Assembly (NCBI RefSeq): GCF_024734665.1
Contig: NZ_CP102931.1
Span: 2,540,001 to 2,604,000 of the forward strand
Direction of reading: 5' to 3'
Source of the DNA: Variovorax paradoxus
GTDB lineage: Bacteria > Pseudomonadota > Gammaproteobacteria > Burkholderiales > Burkholderiaceae_C
Length of the DNA: 64,000 bases
Positions 19,875 to 29,793 of the stretch are shown piece by piece (position 1 is the first letter of the stretch; each line of letters opens with the position of its first letter). Position numbers and translations under genes: made by a program. The notes under the pieces were generated by a model. It ran no database searches, was not told the DNA's origin, and worked only from the letters and a program-made list of their open reading frames with translations.

Positions 19875-20465
19875 TTACTTGCTGGTGCGGCCGACCGGCT
19901 TGCGGATGACCACTGGCGGCGCGGGCAGGGCGGCTGCCTCGGCTTCGGCCTTCGAGCTGAAGATCTGGCGGATCAGCGCGAGCTTGGGAGCGACGCTGGC
20001 GTTGGTGCTGGCGAACTGTTGCGCGCGCACGTATTCCTGTGCCGCGAGGCGGGCGTACACGTCGCCGAGGTTCTCGTGCGCCGTGGCGTAGTTCGGATTG
20101 AGCTTGAGGGCTTGCTCGAGGGCGTTGCGCGCCTGGTCGAACTTGCTTTGCGACGCATAAAGCGCGGCCAGGTTGTTGTAGGGCTCGGACAGCTCGGGGA
20201 AGTCTTGCGTGAGCTGCGTGAAGGCGGTGATGGCCTCGGCCTGCTTGTTCTGCTCGGTGAGGATCACGCCGCGCAGAAAGCGCATCTGCGGGTCGCGCGG
20301 CTTGCCGGCGATGTAGGTGTCGGCCTTGGCGAGCGCTTCGTTCGACTTGCCCTGGCGCAGCAACGCGTTCACGTCGTCGTATTCGTTGGCGTGCACGGCG
20401 GAGCCCCACAGGCTGAACAGCAGTGCGAAGGCAATGGAGAGTCTGGAGAATGCGGCGTGCTTCAT
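19875..20465 (-). CDS. Exported tetratricopeptide-repeat protein
   Basis: Protein of 196 residues with a signal peptide (about residues 1-26, ending SAVHA before NEYDD). At least three TPR-like units follow, e.g. [27 protein letters not shown] and [26 protein letters not shown]. It probably acts as a periplasmic scaffold. I start at ATG 20465 (MKHAAFSRL), which gives a proper signal peptide, and not at the in-frame ATG at 20558. It is the first gene of the minus-strand cluster TPR-ppiA-ppiB-lpxH-mtfA and diverges from cysS. No specific function can be named. Confidence 0.82.
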   Translation of the reverse strand: MKHAAFSRLSIAFALLFSLWGSAVHANEYDDVNALLRQGKSNEALAKADTYIAGKPRDPQMRFLRGVILTEQNKQAEAITAFTQLTQDFPELSEPYNNLAALYASQSKFDQARNALEQALKLNPNYATAHENLGDVYARLAAQEYVRAQQFASTNASVAPKLALIRQIFSSKAEAEAAALPAPPVVIRKPVGRTSK

Positions 20466-20669
20466 GAAGCCTCGGCGGAAATGGGGGGAGATGCAGGCTT
20501 GCGGGCTTGGGGAACACCCGAACGCTGCGCGGTGGCAGCCGTTTATACTTGGTTTCATTGTAGCCGAGGGGCCATGTCCAACCCCTCGCGACCACAGTCC
20601 CCGTCACCCCTGAAAAACACCGTCGTTCGCCCGTGCCGTACGTGCGCGAAGCGACGCTTTCCGAATCTC

Positions 20670-22046
20670 ATGAGTCTGCGCATCTACAACACGCTGTCGC
20701 GTGAATTGGAGGAATTCTCCCCATTGCAACCGGGACAGGTGCGCATGTACGTTTGCGGCATGACGGTCTACGATTTCTGCCACATCGGCCACGCCCGCAT
20801 GATGATGGCGTTCGACGTGGTGCAGCGCTGGCTGCGCGCCAGCGACTACGCCGTGACCTACGTGCGCAACATCACCGACATCGACGACAAGATCATCGCC
20901 CGCTCCGTGCAGCGCGGCATCACCATCCGCGAGCTGACCGACGAGGTGATCGCGGCCATGCACGAGGACATCGGCGCGCTCGGCATCGAGCCGCCCACCA
21001 TCGAGCCGCGCGCCACCGAATACGTGCCGCAGATGCTCGGCATCATCGAGAAGCTGGAGCAAAAAGGTCTGGCCTACCGCTCGGACAACGGCGACGTCAA
21101 CTACGCGGTGCGCAAGTTCCCGGGCTACGGCAAGCTGTCGGGCAAGTCGCTCGACGAACTGCACGCAGGCGAACGCGTCGCCGTGCTCGATGGCAAGCAG
21201 GATCCGCTCGACTTCGTGCTCTGGAAGGCCGCCAAGCCGACCGAGCCCGCCGACGCCAAGTGGGAAAGCGCCTACGGCACAGGCCGGCCAGGCTGGCACA
21301 TCGAGTGCTCGGCCATGAGCTGCGCCACCCTGGGCGAGACCTTCGACATCCACGGCGGCGGGGCGGACCTCCAGTTCCCGCACCACGAGAACGAAATCGC
21401 CCAGAGCGAAGGCGCCAACGGCAAGCCGCTGTCGCGCTTCTGGGTGCACAACGGCTTCGTGCGCGTGGACAACGAGAAGATGTCCAAGAGCCTGGGCAAC
21501 TTCTTCACCATTCGCGAAGTGCTGCAGAAGTACGACGCCGAGAGCCTGCGCTTCTTCCTGGTGCGCACGCATTACCGCAGCGCGCTCAACTACAGCGACG
21601 CGCACCTCGACGATGCCCGCAATTCGCTCAAGCGCCTGTACACCGCGCTCGACCTGGTCGCCCCGGCCGACATGGCCATCGACTGGACCCAGCCGTATGC
21701 CGCGCGCTTCAAGGCCGCCATGGACGAGGACTTCGGCACGCCCGAAGCCATTGCCGTGCTGTTCGAGCTGGCCGGCGAGGTCAACCGCACCAAGTCCGCC
21801 GAGACTGCCGGCCTGCTGAAGGCGCTGGCCGGCTCGCTGGGTCTGCTGCAAGGCGACCCACGGGCCTTCCTGCAGGCCGGCAGCGCGCTGGACGACGCGG
21901 CCATCCAGGCCCGTATTGCGGAGCGCGCCGCCGCCAAGGCCGCGAAGAACTTCGCCGAAGCCGATCGCATTCGCCAGGAACTCCTCGAGCAGGGCATCGT
22001 GCTCAAGGATTCGCCCACGGGCACGACCTGGGCGGCTGCGCAGTGA
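20670..22046 (+). CDS. cysS: Cysteinyl-tRNA synthetase
   Basis: Class I aminoacyl-tRNA synthetase of 458 residues that charges tRNA-Cys. Visible are the zinc-site Cys in [10 protein letters not shown], the HIGH-type motif CHIGHARM, the second zinc cluster near [10 protein letters not shown] and HHENE, and KMSKSLGN. The C-terminal anticodon-binding domain ends with the [14 protein letters not shown] motif. I start at MSLRIYNTL (ATG 20670). An in-frame ATG at 20574 would add 32 residues that do not look like the family. The alkA-like gene begins 18 bases downstream. Confidence 0.96.
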   Translation: MSLRIYNTLSRELEEFSPLQPGQVRMYVCGMTVYDFCHIGHARMMMAFDVVQRWLRASDYAVTYVRNITDIDDKIIARSVQRGITIRELTDEVIAAMHEDIGALGIEPPTIEPRATEYVPQMLGIIEKLEQKGLAYRSDNGDVNYAVRKFPGYGKLSGKSLDELHAGERVAVLDGKQDPLDFVLWKAAKPTEPADAKWESAYGTGRPGWHIECSAMSCATLGETFDIHGGGADLQFPHHENEIAQSEGANGKPLSRFWVHNGFVRVDNEKMSKSLGNFFTIREVLQKYDAESLRFFLVRTHYRSALNYSDAHLDDARNSLKRLYTALDLVAPADMAIDWTQPYAARFKAAMDEDFGTPEAIAVLFELAGEVNRTKSAETAGLLKALAGSLGLLQGDPRAFLQAGSALDDAAIQARIAERAAAKAAKNFAEADRIRQELLEQGIVLKDSPTGTTWAAAQ

Positions 22047-22063
22047 ACGGAACGACGAACCCC

Positions 22064-22714
22064 ATGCCCGCCAGCAAGAAGACCAGCGTTCAGATCTACA
22101 CGCCGGACTATTGGGAAGAGGCATGCAAGCACCTCTCGCGAAAAGACCGCGTCATGAAGCGGCTGATTCCGAAGTTCGGCGACGCCTGCCTCGAATCACG
22201 CGGTGATGCGTTCACCACGCTCGCGCGCAGCGTCGTGGGTCAGCAGATTTCGGTGAAGGCCGCGCAGTCGGTCTGGGACAAGTTTGCCGCGCTGCCGCGC
22301 AAGCTGACGCCGGCCAACGTGCTCAAGCTCAAGGTCGACGACATGCGCGGGGCGGGGCTGTCGGCGCGCAAGATCGAGTACCTCGTCGACCTGGCCCTGC
22401 ATTTCGATTCGGGCATGGTCCACGTCGATGCGTGGAAAGACATGTCGGATGAGCTCATCATCGAAGAACTCGTGGCCATTCGCGGCATCGGCCGCTGGAC
22501 GGCAGAGATGTTCCTCATCTTCCACCTGATGCGCCCGAATGTGCTGCCTGTAGACGACCTGGGGCTGCTCAACGGCATCAGCGTCAATTATTTTTCGGGC
22601 GATCCCGTCAGCCGAAGCGATGCCCGCGACGTCGCCGTGGCCTGGGCACCATATTGCAGCGTGGCGACTTGGTATATTTGGCGATCGCTCGACCCCGTAC
22701 CGGTCGCGTACTGA
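22064..22714 (+). CDS. DNA-3-methyladenine glycosylase II-like protein (HhH-GPD)
   Basis: Protein of 216 residues belonging to the HhH-GPD base-excision glycosylases, closest in layout to AlkA. It has the helix-hairpin-helix [16 protein letters not shown] (about residues 135-150), then the catalytic Asp in LPVDDLGL (Asp164/165). It would excise alkylated purines from DNA. It lacks the N-terminal domain of E. coli AlkA, a common short form. ATG 22064 is my choice; a GTG at 22043 overlapping the cysS stop is possible and would add seven residues. accA follows 16 bases later. Confidence 0.87.
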   Translation: MPASKKTSVQIYTPDYWEEACKHLSRKDRVMKRLIPKFGDACLESRGDAFTTLARSVVGQQISVKAAQSVWDKFAALPRKLTPANVLKLKVDDMRGAGLSARKIEYLVDLALHFDSGMVHVDAWKDMSDELIIEELVAIRGIGRWTAEMFLIFHLMRPNVLPVDDLGLLNGISVNYFSGDPVSRSDARDVAVAWAPYCSVATWYIWRSLDPVPVAY

Positions 22715-22730
22715 ACAACAGGAGAAGACG

Positions 22731-23711
22731 TTGGCGAAACGAACCTTCCTCGACTTCGAGCAGCCCATTGCTGAACTCGAAACAAAGATCGAAGAATTGC
22801 GCTATGTGCAGACCGAATCCGCGGTCGACATCTCTGAAGAAATCGATCAGCTCGGCAAGAAAAGCCAGCAGCTCACCAAGGACATCTACAGCGACCTGAC
22901 GCCCTGGCAGATCACCAAGATCGCACGGCATCCGGAGCGCCCCTACACGCTCGACTACGTCAACGAAATCTTCACCGATTTCGTCGAACTGCACGGCGAC
23001 CGGCATTTCTCGGACGACCTGTCGATCGTGGGCGGCCTTGCGCGCTTCAACGGCGTGCCCTGCATGGTGCTCGGCCATCAGAAGGGCCGCGACACGAAGG
23101 AGCGCACCGCGCGCAACTTCGGCATGAGCAAGCCCGAGGGCTACCGCAAGGCCTTGCGCCTGATGAAGACGGCCGAGAAATTCAAGCTGCCGGTGTTCAC
23201 CTTCGTGGACACCCCCGGCGCGTACCCCGGCATCGACGCCGAAGAGCGCGGCCAGTCGGAAGCCATCGGCCGCAACATCTTCGAAATGGCGCAGCTCGAA
23301 GTGCCGATCATCGTCACGATCATCGGCGAAGGCGGCTCCGGCGGCGCGCTGGCCATCTCGGTCGGCGATCAGCTGCTGATGCTGCAGTACTCGATCTACT
23401 CGGTCATCAGCCCCGAAGGCTGCGCTTCCATCCTGTGGAAGACCAGCGAAAAGGCGCAGGAAGCGGCCGATGCGCTGGGCATTACCGCGCACCGCCTGAA
23501 GGCGCTGGGCCTGGTCGACAAGATCGTGAACGAGCCCGTCGGCGGCGCGCACCGCGACCATCGCCAGATGGCTGCGTTTCTCAAGCGCGCGCTCAATGAT
23601 GCCTTCCGCCAGGTCAGCGACCTGAAGCCAAAGGAACTGCTGGAGCGCCGCTACGAGCGCCTGCAGAGCTACGGCCGCTTCAACGACACCAAGGCCGACA
23701 CCGGCAGATAA
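22731..23711 (+). CDS. accA: Acetyl-CoA carboxylase carboxyltransferase subunit alpha
   Basis: Protein of 326 residues. With AccD it transfers CO2 from carboxybiotin to acetyl-CoA, giving malonyl-CoA for fatty acid synthesis. The family pattern is complete: [18 protein letters not shown] at the start, the HGDRHFSDD segment, [22 protein letters not shown] and [11 protein letters not shown]. The start is a TTG at 22731, well placed six bases after an AGGAG sequence and giving the expected N-terminus [10 protein letters not shown]. It lies in a tight plus-strand run between the glycosylase gene and tilS. Confidence 0.96.
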   Translation: MAKRTFLDFEQPIAELETKIEELRYVQTESAVDISEEIDQLGKKSQQLTKDIYSDLTPWQITKIARHPERPYTLDYVNEIFTDFVELHGDRHFSDDLSIVGGLARFNGVPCMVLGHQKGRDTKERTARNFGMSKPEGYRKALRLMKTAEKFKLPVFTFVDTPGAYPGIDAEERGQSEAIGRNIFEMAQLEVPIIVTIIGEGGSGGALAISVGDQLLMLQYSIYSVISPEGCASILWKTSEKAQEAADALGITAHRLKALGLVDKIVNEPVGGAHRDHRQMAAFLKRALNDAFRQVSDLKPKELLERRYERLQSYGRFNDTKADTGR

Positions 23712-23726
23712 CGCGCAGGCGCTGTC

Positions 23727-24704
23727 ATGAACTCCGCTTTCGAACGCGCCGTTGCCGCGTTCGAGCCGGCGCACTGGCCGCTGGCGGTGGGGTTCAGCGG
23801 CGGTGCCGATTCAACCGCCTTGCTGGCCGCCTGCGCATCGCGCTGGCCGGGGCAGGTGCTTGCCTTTCATGTGCATCACGGGCTGCAGGTTGCGGCCGAC
23901 GGCTTCGAGCAGCATTGCCGTACCGTGTGCGAGCGCATGGCTGTGCCGCTGGTCGTGCATCGCGTCGATGCCCGGCATGCGCCGGGCGACAGCCCTGAAG
24001 ACGCGGCCCGCCGTGCTCGCTATGGGGCGTTTGCCGAGATGGCGCGCGCTGATGGGGCGAGGGCGGCTATCAAATCCATAGCGCTGGGGCATCATGCCGA
24101 CGACCAGGTCGAAACGCTGTTGCTGGCGCTGTCTCGCGGCGCCGGGCTGCCGGGGTTGGCGGCCATGCCGGTGCATACACAACGCCACGGGCTCGACATC
24201 TACCGGCCGCTGCTTGCGGTTGCCGGCGCCGACATCCGCAAATGGCTGGCCGGCCGCGATCTGCCGTGGATCGAAGACCCGACCAACGACGACGCGCGCT
24301 ACACCCGCAACAGGATCCGCTCCGTGCTGCTGCCCGCGCTGGAGCAGGTATTTCCGCAGTTCCGCGCCACCTTTGCGCGCAGCGCCGGCCATGCCGCGCA
24401 GGCGCAGCAACTGCTGAACGAACTGGCGGCGCAAGACCTGGAAGCCGTGGGTAGCCCGCCGCGCATCGCAACGCTGCAGATGCTGTCGCGTGCCCGCCAG
24501 GCCAACGCGCTGCGCCATTGGCTGATGCAGTCGCACGGTTGCGCCCCCAGCGCCGCGCAGCTCGACCAGCTGCTCGACCAGGTCCGCGCCTGCACCACGC
24601 GCGGCCACCGCATCCACCTCAAGGTGGCCGCCGGTTTCGCCGAGCGGCAGGGCGATTTCCTGCATTGGTACAATGCTCCGCCCTCGCCAAAGACTTTGCT
24701 CTGA
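23727..24704 (+). CDS. tilS: tRNA(Ile)-lysidine synthetase
   Basis: Protein of 325 residues that converts C34 of tRNA-Ile(CAU) to lysidine using ATP and lysine. The N-type PP-loop SGGADST is at residues 24-30, with HVHHGLQ and LGHHADDQVETLL following and EDPTNDD...TRNRIR marking the end of the catalytic domain. It is shorter than E. coli TilS because the last C-terminal domain is reduced. Start ATG 23727 lies 15 bases after accA. lysC follows after 55 bases. Confidence 0.94.
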   Translation: MNSAFERAVAAFEPAHWPLAVGFSGGADSTALLAACASRWPGQVLAFHVHHGLQVAADGFEQHCRTVCERMAVPLVVHRVDARHAPGDSPEDAARRARYGAFAEMARADGARAAIKSIALGHHADDQVETLLLALSRGAGLPGLAAMPVHTQRHGLDIYRPLLAVAGADIRKWLAGRDLPWIEDPTNDDARYTRNRIRSVLLPALEQVFPQFRATFARSAGHAAQAQQLLNELAAQDLEAVGSPPRIATLQMLSRARQANALRHWLMQSHGCAPSAAQLDQLLDQVRACTTRGHRIHLKVAAGFAERQGDFLHWYNAPPSPKTLL

Positions 24705-24759
24705 CAGCTTGCAGGGCGCCGCCTTTCAAGCGGCCCTTTCCTTTTCTCTGATTTCACCC

Positions 24760-26028
24760 ATGGCATTGATCGTTCACAAATACGGCGGTACGTCGATGGG
24801 CTCGACCGAGCGCATCAAGAATGTCGCCAAGCGCGTCGCCAAGTGGGCGCGCGCAGGCCACCAGATGATCGTGGTTCCGAGTGCCATGAGCGGCGAGACC
24901 AACCGCCTGCTCGGCCTGGCCAAGGAACTGGCGCCCAGCAAACCCGGTGTGGCCCACAACCGCGAACTCGACATGCTGGCCTCGACAGGCGAGCAGGCGT
25001 CGTCGGCGCTGCTGGCCATTGCGCTGCAGGCCGAAGGCGTCGAGTCCGTGAGCTACGCGGGCTGGCAGGTGTCGGTTCGCACCGACAACTCGTACACCAA
25101 GGCACGCATCGAAAGCATCGATGACGAGCGCGTGATGGCCGACCTGAACGCCGGCAAGGTGGTGGTCATTACCGGCTTCCAGGGCGTGGACGACGACGGC
25201 AACATCACCACGCTGGGCCGTGGCGGCAGCGACACATCAGCCGTGGCCATTGCCGCGGCCATGAAGGCGCACGAATGCCTGATCTATACCGACGTCGACG
25301 GTGTCTACACGACCGACCCGCGCGTCGAGCCCGATGCGCGTCGCCTGACGACCGTGAGCTTCGAAGAGATGCTCGAAATGGCGAGCCTGGGCTCCAAGGT
25401 GCTGCAAATCCGCTCGGTGGAATTCGCCGGCAAGTACAAGGTGCCGCTGCGTGTGCTTTCGAGCTTCACGCCGTGGGACATCGACATCAATGAAGAGGCC
25501 AAGTCCGGCACGCTGATCACTTTCGAGGAAGACGAAAACATGGAACAAGCCGTCGTATCCGGCATCGCATTCAACCGCGACGAAGCCAAGATCTCGGTGC
25601 TCGGCGTGCCCGACAAGCCCGGCATCGCGTATCACATCCTCGGTGCAGTGGCAGACGCCAACATCGAAGTCGACGTGATCATTCAGAACCTCAGCAAGGA
25701 CGGCAAGACCGACTTCAGCTTCACCGTGCATCGCAACGAGTACGCGAAGACGATCGATCTGCTGCAGTCGAAGGTCATGCCCTCGCTGGGCGCGACCGAA
25801 ATCGTCGGCGACACGAAGATCTGCAAGGTCAGCATCGTCGGCATCGGCATGCGCAGCCACGTGGGCGTGGCGAGCAAGATGTTCCGCGTGCTGAGCGAAG
25901 AGGGCATCAACATCCAGATGATCTCGACCAGCGAAATCAAGACCTCGGTCGTGATCGACGAAAAATATATGGAACTGGCCGTGCGAGCGTTGCATAAAGC
26001 GTTCGATCTCGACCAACCGAGCGCCTAA
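24760..26028 (+). CDS. lysC: Aspartate kinase
   Basis: Protein of 422 residues phosphorylating aspartate, the first step toward lysine, threonine, methionine and diaminopimelate. The catalytic domain shows KYGGTSMGS at the N-terminus, the GRGGSDTSAVAIAAAM nucleotide region and YTDVDGVYTTDPR. Residues about 265-422 carry two ACT domains (SVLGVPDKPGIAYHI and VSIVGIGMRSHVGV), indicating allosteric feedback control. The start is MALIVHKYGG at 24760, preceded by a pyrimidine-rich stretch with no obvious Shine-Dalgarno. tRNA-Ser follows 27 bases downstream. Confidence 0.96.
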   Translation: MALIVHKYGGTSMGSTERIKNVAKRVAKWARAGHQMIVVPSAMSGETNRLLGLAKELAPSKPGVAHNRELDMLASTGEQASSALLAIALQAEGVESVSYAGWQVSVRTDNSYTKARIESIDDERVMADLNAGKVVVITGFQGVDDDGNITTLGRGGSDTSAVAIAAAMKAHECLIYTDVDGVYTTDPRVEPDARRLTTVSFEEMLEMASLGSKVLQIRSVEFAGKYKVPLRVLSSFTPWDIDINEEAKSGTLITFEEDENMEQAVVSGIAFNRDEAKISVLGVPDKPGIAYHILGAVADANIEVDVIIQNLSKDGKTDFSFTVHRNEYAKTIDLLQSKVMPSLGATEIVGDTKICKVSIVGIGMRSHVGVASKMFRVLSEEGINIQMISTSEIKTSVVIDEKYMELAVRALHKAFDLDQPSA

Positions 26029-26035
26029 GTGATGG

Positions 26036-26041
26036 CATAAT
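26036..26041 (+). promoter_or_regulatory. Possible -10 box of the tRNA-Ser gene
   Basis: CATAAT preceded by TGATGG lies 15 bases before the tRNA and just after the lysC stop. No good -35 box is visible. Confidence 0.35.
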
Positions 26042-26055
26042 CTCGGCTTCTTTCA

Positions 26056-26148
26056 GGAACTGTGACCGAGTGGCCGAAGGTGCTCCCCTGCTAAGGGAGT
26101 ATGGGGTGTAGAGCCTCATCGAGGGTTCGAATCCCTCCGGTTCCGCCA
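26056..26148 (+). tRNA. serX: tRNA-Ser (anticodon GCU)
   Basis: A 93-base class II tRNA. The acceptor stem GGAACTG pairs with CGGTTCC (one G-T pair), followed by discriminator G and an encoded CCA (26146-26148). The D arm is GACCGAGTGGCCGAAGGT. The anticodon stem-loop CTCCCCTGCTAAGGGAG has GCT in the loop. A long variable arm typical of tRNA-Ser follows. The T arm is GAGGGTTCGAATCCCTC. It reads AGC/AGU codons. Confidence 0.96.
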
Positions 26149-26152
26149 AGAC

Positions 26153-26191
26153 AAAAGCCCCTGTAGTTGTGAGACTACAGGGGCTTTTTTT
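26153..26191. terminator. Strong bidirectional terminator after tRNA-Ser
   Basis: AAAAGCCCCTGTAGT (26153-26167), six-base loop, ACTACAGGGGCTTTT with a run of seven T on the plus strand. The four A at the left arm give a shorter U-run in the other direction, so it can also stop the minus-strand transporter operon ending at 26226. Confidence 0.9.
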
Positions 26192-26225
26192 CTGTCCGAG
26201 CCCATGGCAGAAAAGAACTTTGGCA

Positions 26226-27557
26226 CTAAGCCTTGCTGCGCAGGGCCGAACCTCCGACCAGGAGCGCCACCAGGCTGGCGGCCGCAGCGAACATCACGTA
26301 CCACGCGGGGGCGAGCGGGCTCCCGGTCCGGGCGATCAGCGCCGTGGCAATGAATGGCGCGAAGCCACCGAAGATCGTGACAGCAAAGTTGTACGCAATC
26401 GAAAGCCCCGTGGACCTCACCTGCGGTGGATAGAGCTCGGCCATGGCGGCGGGAGCGGGGCCGGTGAACCCGGCGATCAGCACGGCAAATACGACCAGCA
26501 CAGCCGTCAAGGTCGCGGCACTCGGAAAGGCCGTGAGCAGCCAGAGCGCCGGATAGGCAAGCACGAGGATCGCCGCAGCGAACCCGATCAACAGCGGCCG
26601 GCGTCCGATCCGGTCCGAGAGCCCGCCGAAAACCGGCGCCAGCACAACCAGCACCAGGAGCCCGGCGCCATTCGCCCACAGCGATGCACTCTGCGGCAGC
26701 TTCAGCGTGCGCACGGCATACGTCGGCATGTAGACCAGAAAGAAATACGTGCACACCGTCCACACGATGGTGACGCCGAACCCGGCAATGATTTCCTTGC
26801 GGTACGAGCCCATCACCTGCCTCAGTGGGGACGCCTGTTGGTTGGCTGCCTTGGCCCGCTCGAAGGTTGCGGGCTCCCGCGTCTTGGCTCGGATGTACCA
26901 GCCCACCGGGCCGATGACCAGGCCGAACAGGAACGGGATTCGCCAGCCCCACGCTTCCAGCTGCTGGGGACTCAGTATTCCCGTGAGCGTCGCGCCAAAG
27001 AGCGAGCCGAGCAGAAGCGCGCCGGCCTGGCTCGCCTGCTGCCAGCTTGCGAAATAGCCCTTGCGATCTTTCGGCGCGTGCTCGACGAGAAACGCTGTTG
27101 CCCCTCCAACCTCGCCGCCGGCGGAGAAGCCCTGGATCAGCCTCGCCAGCACGATCCACGCGGGCGCCCAGAGGCCTGCATCGGCGTACGTCGGCGCCAG
27201 GCCGATCATTGCTGTTCCAAGCGCCATCAGCAGGATCGTTGTCGACAGTGCGGCTTTGCGCCCGTGCGTGTCGCCGAGCGCGCCAAGAATCACCGCACCG
27301 ATCGGCCGCATCACAAAGCCCACGCCGAAGGTCGCTACGGTCAGCAACAGCGAAGAGGTTTCATCGCCGGTGGGGAAGAACAGCTTGGAAATCGTGATCG
27401 CGAAGAAGCCGTAGACAGCAAAGTCGAACCACTCGAGCGTGTTGCCGATGACCGCTGCGGGAATCATCCGGCGCGTTGCATCGTGGGGCTCGTTGGAGGC
27501 GAGCGCGCCGAAGGCGCTGGTGGCATCAGCCACCGTGGCTGCGTCGAGATTTTTCAT
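26226..27557 (-). CDS. MFS transporter, metabolite:proton symporter (MHS) family
   Basis: Membrane protein of 443 residues with about 12 hydrophobic helices. N-terminal GNTLEWFDFAVYGFFA and the GALGDTHGRKAAL loop are typical of the MHS family (relatives of ProP, KgtP and ShiA), as is FSAGGEVGGA in helix 4. It would import an organic anion or zwitterion with protons. It is the last gene of an operon with an ArgE-like deacetylase and a leucine-dehydrogenase-like enzyme, and overlaps the deacetylase by 4 bases. This suggests import of an N-acylated or branched-chain amino acid; the substrate is inference. Confidence 0.88.
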   Translation of the reverse strand: MKNLDAATVADATSAFGALASNEPHDATRRMIPAAVIGNTLEWFDFAVYGFFAITISKLFFPTGDETSSLLLTVATFGVGFVMRPIGAVILGALGDTHGRKAALSTTILLMALGTAMIGLAPTYADAGLWAPAWIVLARLIQGFSAGGEVGGATAFLVEHAPKDRKGYFASWQQASQAGALLLGSLFGATLTGILSPQQLEAWGWRIPFLFGLVIGPVGWYIRAKTREPATFERAKAANQQASPLRQVMGSYRKEIIAGFGVTIVWTVCTYFFLVYMPTYAVRTLKLPQSASLWANGAGLLVLVVLAPVFGGLSDRIGRRPLLIGFAAAILVLAYPALWLLTAFPSAATLTAVLVVFAVLIAGFTGPAPAAMAELYPPQVRSTGLSIAYNFAVTIFGGFAPFIATALIARTGSPLAPAWYVMFAAAASLVALLVGGSALRSKA

Positions 27558-28693
27558 GCTGTCTTGAGAGAAGGGGCGGGTGAGATATCGGCTTCGGCGA
27601 GCGCCCATGCACCGGCCGATTGCATGAAGCGATCGGCCGCCTGCAGCTGGGCTGCGGAGATCCATTCGTCCGGCTGGTGCGCCTGCGCGATGGAGCCGGG
27701 GCCGCATACCACCGTTGAAATGCCGACCTGCTGGAAGAAGCCCGCCTCGGTGCCGAATGGCAGGTCTGCCTCCGGCCAGAGCGCGCCGAGTTCGCGCGCG
27801 ACCGAGACCGCAGCGTCGTTGTCGCGTGCCGACAGCGCCGGCACGCCCGCGACCTGCATGGCCTCGACCGTGACGCCAGCGGGAAGGTCCATCAGCGCAT
27901 CCCGGACCGTATCGCGCACGAGTTCCGCAGCCGCTTCATCTTGCGGACGAAACTCCCACAAGACCTCGCAGCACCCCGGCACGATGTTGATGGCGGTGCC
28001 TCCGTCGATCCGGCCGATGTTGATCGTGGCCTCGCCACCCCGGCTGGCAAAGCTGCGCCGCAGTCCGGCCAGGCAGGTGACCAGGTAGGCGGCAGGCTCG
28101 ATCGCGCTGGCGCCGAGTGACGGGTCGCTCGAATGTGCGGGAAGCCCGCTGAAGAGCGCCCTGTGCCCGAAGAAGCCGCGGTGCCTGACGCCGATCCGCA
28201 TCTCGGTCGGCTCGCCGATGATGGCCAGCGCGGGGGCTTCCACTTGCGTCTTCAAGCGGTTCACGAGCTCCGGAACGCCGAGGCACCCGATCTCTTCGTC
28301 ATAAGAGAAAGCAAGGTGGATCGGACGGCCCAGCGGACGCCGCTGCCAGGCAGGCACGGCCGACAGGCAGGCGGCGATGAAGCCCTTCATGTCTGCCGCG
28401 CCGCGGCCGTGGAAGCGGCCGTCGCGTTCGACCAGCGTGAAGGGATTGGCGCTCCAGTTCTGGTCGGTCACGGGCACGACGTCGCTGTGCCCGGAGAGCA
28501 CCATGCCGCCCGCCATGTCGGGGCCGATGCTGGCGAGCAGGTTCGCCTTCCGCTTGTCCTCGCTGTGCACGAGATGCACTTTCACCCGGTGTCCCGCGAG
28601 GTAGTCGGCGATCCAGTGGATCAGGTCGAGGTTCGAGCGATGCGAGGTCGTGTCGAATGCCACCAGGGTTCTGAGGATCTCGATGGTGGTCAT
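27554..28693 (-). CDS. ArgE/DapE-family deacylase (acetylornithine deacetylase-like)
   Basis: Zinc-dependent M20-family amidohydrolase of 379 residues. The metal-site motifs are GMVLSGHSDVVPV, GRGAADMKGF, SYDEEIGCLG (catalytic Glu-Glu), IGEPTEMR and the C-terminal GPGSIAQAHQPDEW. Sequence pattern and length match the short ArgE group that removes N-acyl groups from amino acids. Location between a leucine-dehydrogenase-like gene and a transporter gene, and not with arginine genes, suggests a catabolic N-acyl amino acid substrate instead of arginine synthesis. Both ends overlap neighbours by 4 bases. Confidence 0.85.
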   Translation of the reverse strand: MTTIEILRTLVAFDTTSHRSNLDLIHWIADYLAGHRVKVHLVHSEDKRKANLLASIGPDMAGGMVLSGHSDVVPVTDQNWSANPFTLVERDGRFHGRGAADMKGFIAACLSAVPAWQRRPLGRPIHLAFSYDEEIGCLGVPELVNRLKTQVEAPALAIIGEPTEMRIGVRHRGFFGHRALFSGLPAHSSDPSLGASAIEPAAYLVTCLAGLRRSFASRGGEATINIGRIDGGTAINIVPGCCEVLWEFRPQDEAAAELVRDTVRDALMDLPAGVTVEAMQVAGVPALSARDNDAAVSVARELGALWPEADLPFGTEAGFFQQVGISTVVCGPGSIAQAHQPDEWISAAQLQAADRFMQSAGAWALAEADISPAPSLKTA

Positions 28694-29793
28694 GCGACAC
28701 GCTCGGCCAGGGCATTGCTGGCGCTGTTGTTGCCGTTGTTCATGCTTCTGCCGGAGTTGCCGCGGCCCAGCCGCTCCTGCACGAGCTGCATGGCTGCGGA
28801 TTGGGTCGGTGTACCGGTGCGTTCAGCGAGTTCGAAGATCCGGTGCAGGGTGGCGCCGATGGCTTTCACCTGCGAATCCACCTTTGCGGCATTGAATCCC
28901 TCGTGCTCCGACGCCACACGGATCAGGCCGCCCGCGTTGATCACGAAGTCCGGCGCGTACAGGATTTCCTTGTCGCGCAGCTGCCTGCCATGTTCGTCGC
29001 CGGCCAGCTGGTTGTTGGCGCCGCCGGCGATCACCCGGAACTTCATCTGCGGCAGGGTTCGATCGTTCACGACGGCACCCATCGCGCAAGGAGAGAACAC
29101 GTCGGCCTGAACGGCGTAGATCGCGTCGGGTTCGACCGCCTGCGCATCGAACTCGGCGCAGGCCTTGCGCGCGAGCGCCGCATCGACGTCGGATACCGTG
29201 AGGCGCGCCCCCGCGGCGGCGAGCAACCGGCACAGGTTCCAGCCGACGTTGCCCAGGCCCTGCACTGCCACTGACAGCCCACGCAGGTCACGATCCAGCC
29301 GATGCGCGACGCTCGCCACGATGCCGTGATAGACGCCCAATGCCGTGGTCGGCGAAGGATCTCCGGTGCCGCCCAGTTCTTCCGGCAAGCCGACCACGTG
29401 CCGGGTGTTTTGTCGTACCCAGGCGAAGTCGGCGACAGTGGTACCAACGTCTTCGGCGGTGATGTAGCGGCCCCCCAGGCGGTTGACCGCCACGCCCATC
29501 GCGCGCAGCAGTTCGGGCGTCTTGCTCTTGCGCGGGTCGCCGAGGATCACCGACTTCCCGCCGCCCAGGCCGAGTCCCGCAGCCGCGGCCTTGAAAGTCA
29601 TTCCACGCGACAGGCGAAGCACATCGCGCAGGGCGGAAGCTTCGTCGGCGTAGGGATACATGCGGCATCCGCCCAGGGCCGGCCCGAGCCGGGTGCTGTG
29701 AATGGCGATGATGGCCCGGAGCCCGACCCGATCATCGGATACGAAGACGACCTGTTCGTGGTCCGCAAAAGACTCGGTAGAGAAGACGGTCAT
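28690..29793 (-). CDS. Leucine dehydrogenase-like Glu/Leu/Phe/Val dehydrogenase
   Basis: NAD-dependent amino acid dehydrogenase of 367 residues. The N-terminal dimerisation/substrate domain contains GPALGGCRMYPY, the conserved MTFKAAAAGLGLGGGKSV (Lys68 and catalytic Lys80) and GDPR. The Rossmann half has VAVQGLGNVG (about residues 175-184). Length and motifs fit leucine/phenylalanine dehydrogenases, not hexameric glutamate dehydrogenases. It deaminates a branched-chain or aromatic amino acid to the 2-oxo acid. A low-complexity Asn/Ser-rich tail follows residue 345. It is first in the operon with the deacylase and MHS transporter, overlapping the deacylase by 4 bases. Confidence 0.87.
   Translation of the reverse strand: MTVFSTESFADHEQVVFVSDDRVGLRAIIAIHSTRLGPALGGCRMYPYADEASALRDVLRLSRGMTFKAAAAGLGLGGGKSVILGDPRKSKTPELLRAMGVAVNRLGGRYITAEDVGTTVADFAWVRQNTRHVVGLPEELGGTGDPSPTTALGVYHGIVASVAHRLDRDLRGLSVAVQGLGNVGWNLCRLLAAAGARLTVSDVDAALARKACAEFDAQAVEPDAIYAVQADVFSPCAMGAVVNDRTLPQMKFRVIAGGANNQLAGDEHGRQLRDKEILYAPDFVINAGGLIRVASEHEGFNAAKVDSQVKAIGATLHRIFELAERTGTPTQSAAMQLVQERLGRGNSGRSMNNGNNSASNALAERVA

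Noticed and set aside
18661..20607. A single 648-codon frame spanning ppiB, the exported cyclophilin and the TPR gene
   Set aside because: Only its last 170 codons (ppiB) look like protein. The other two genes lie in other frames with their own signal peptides.
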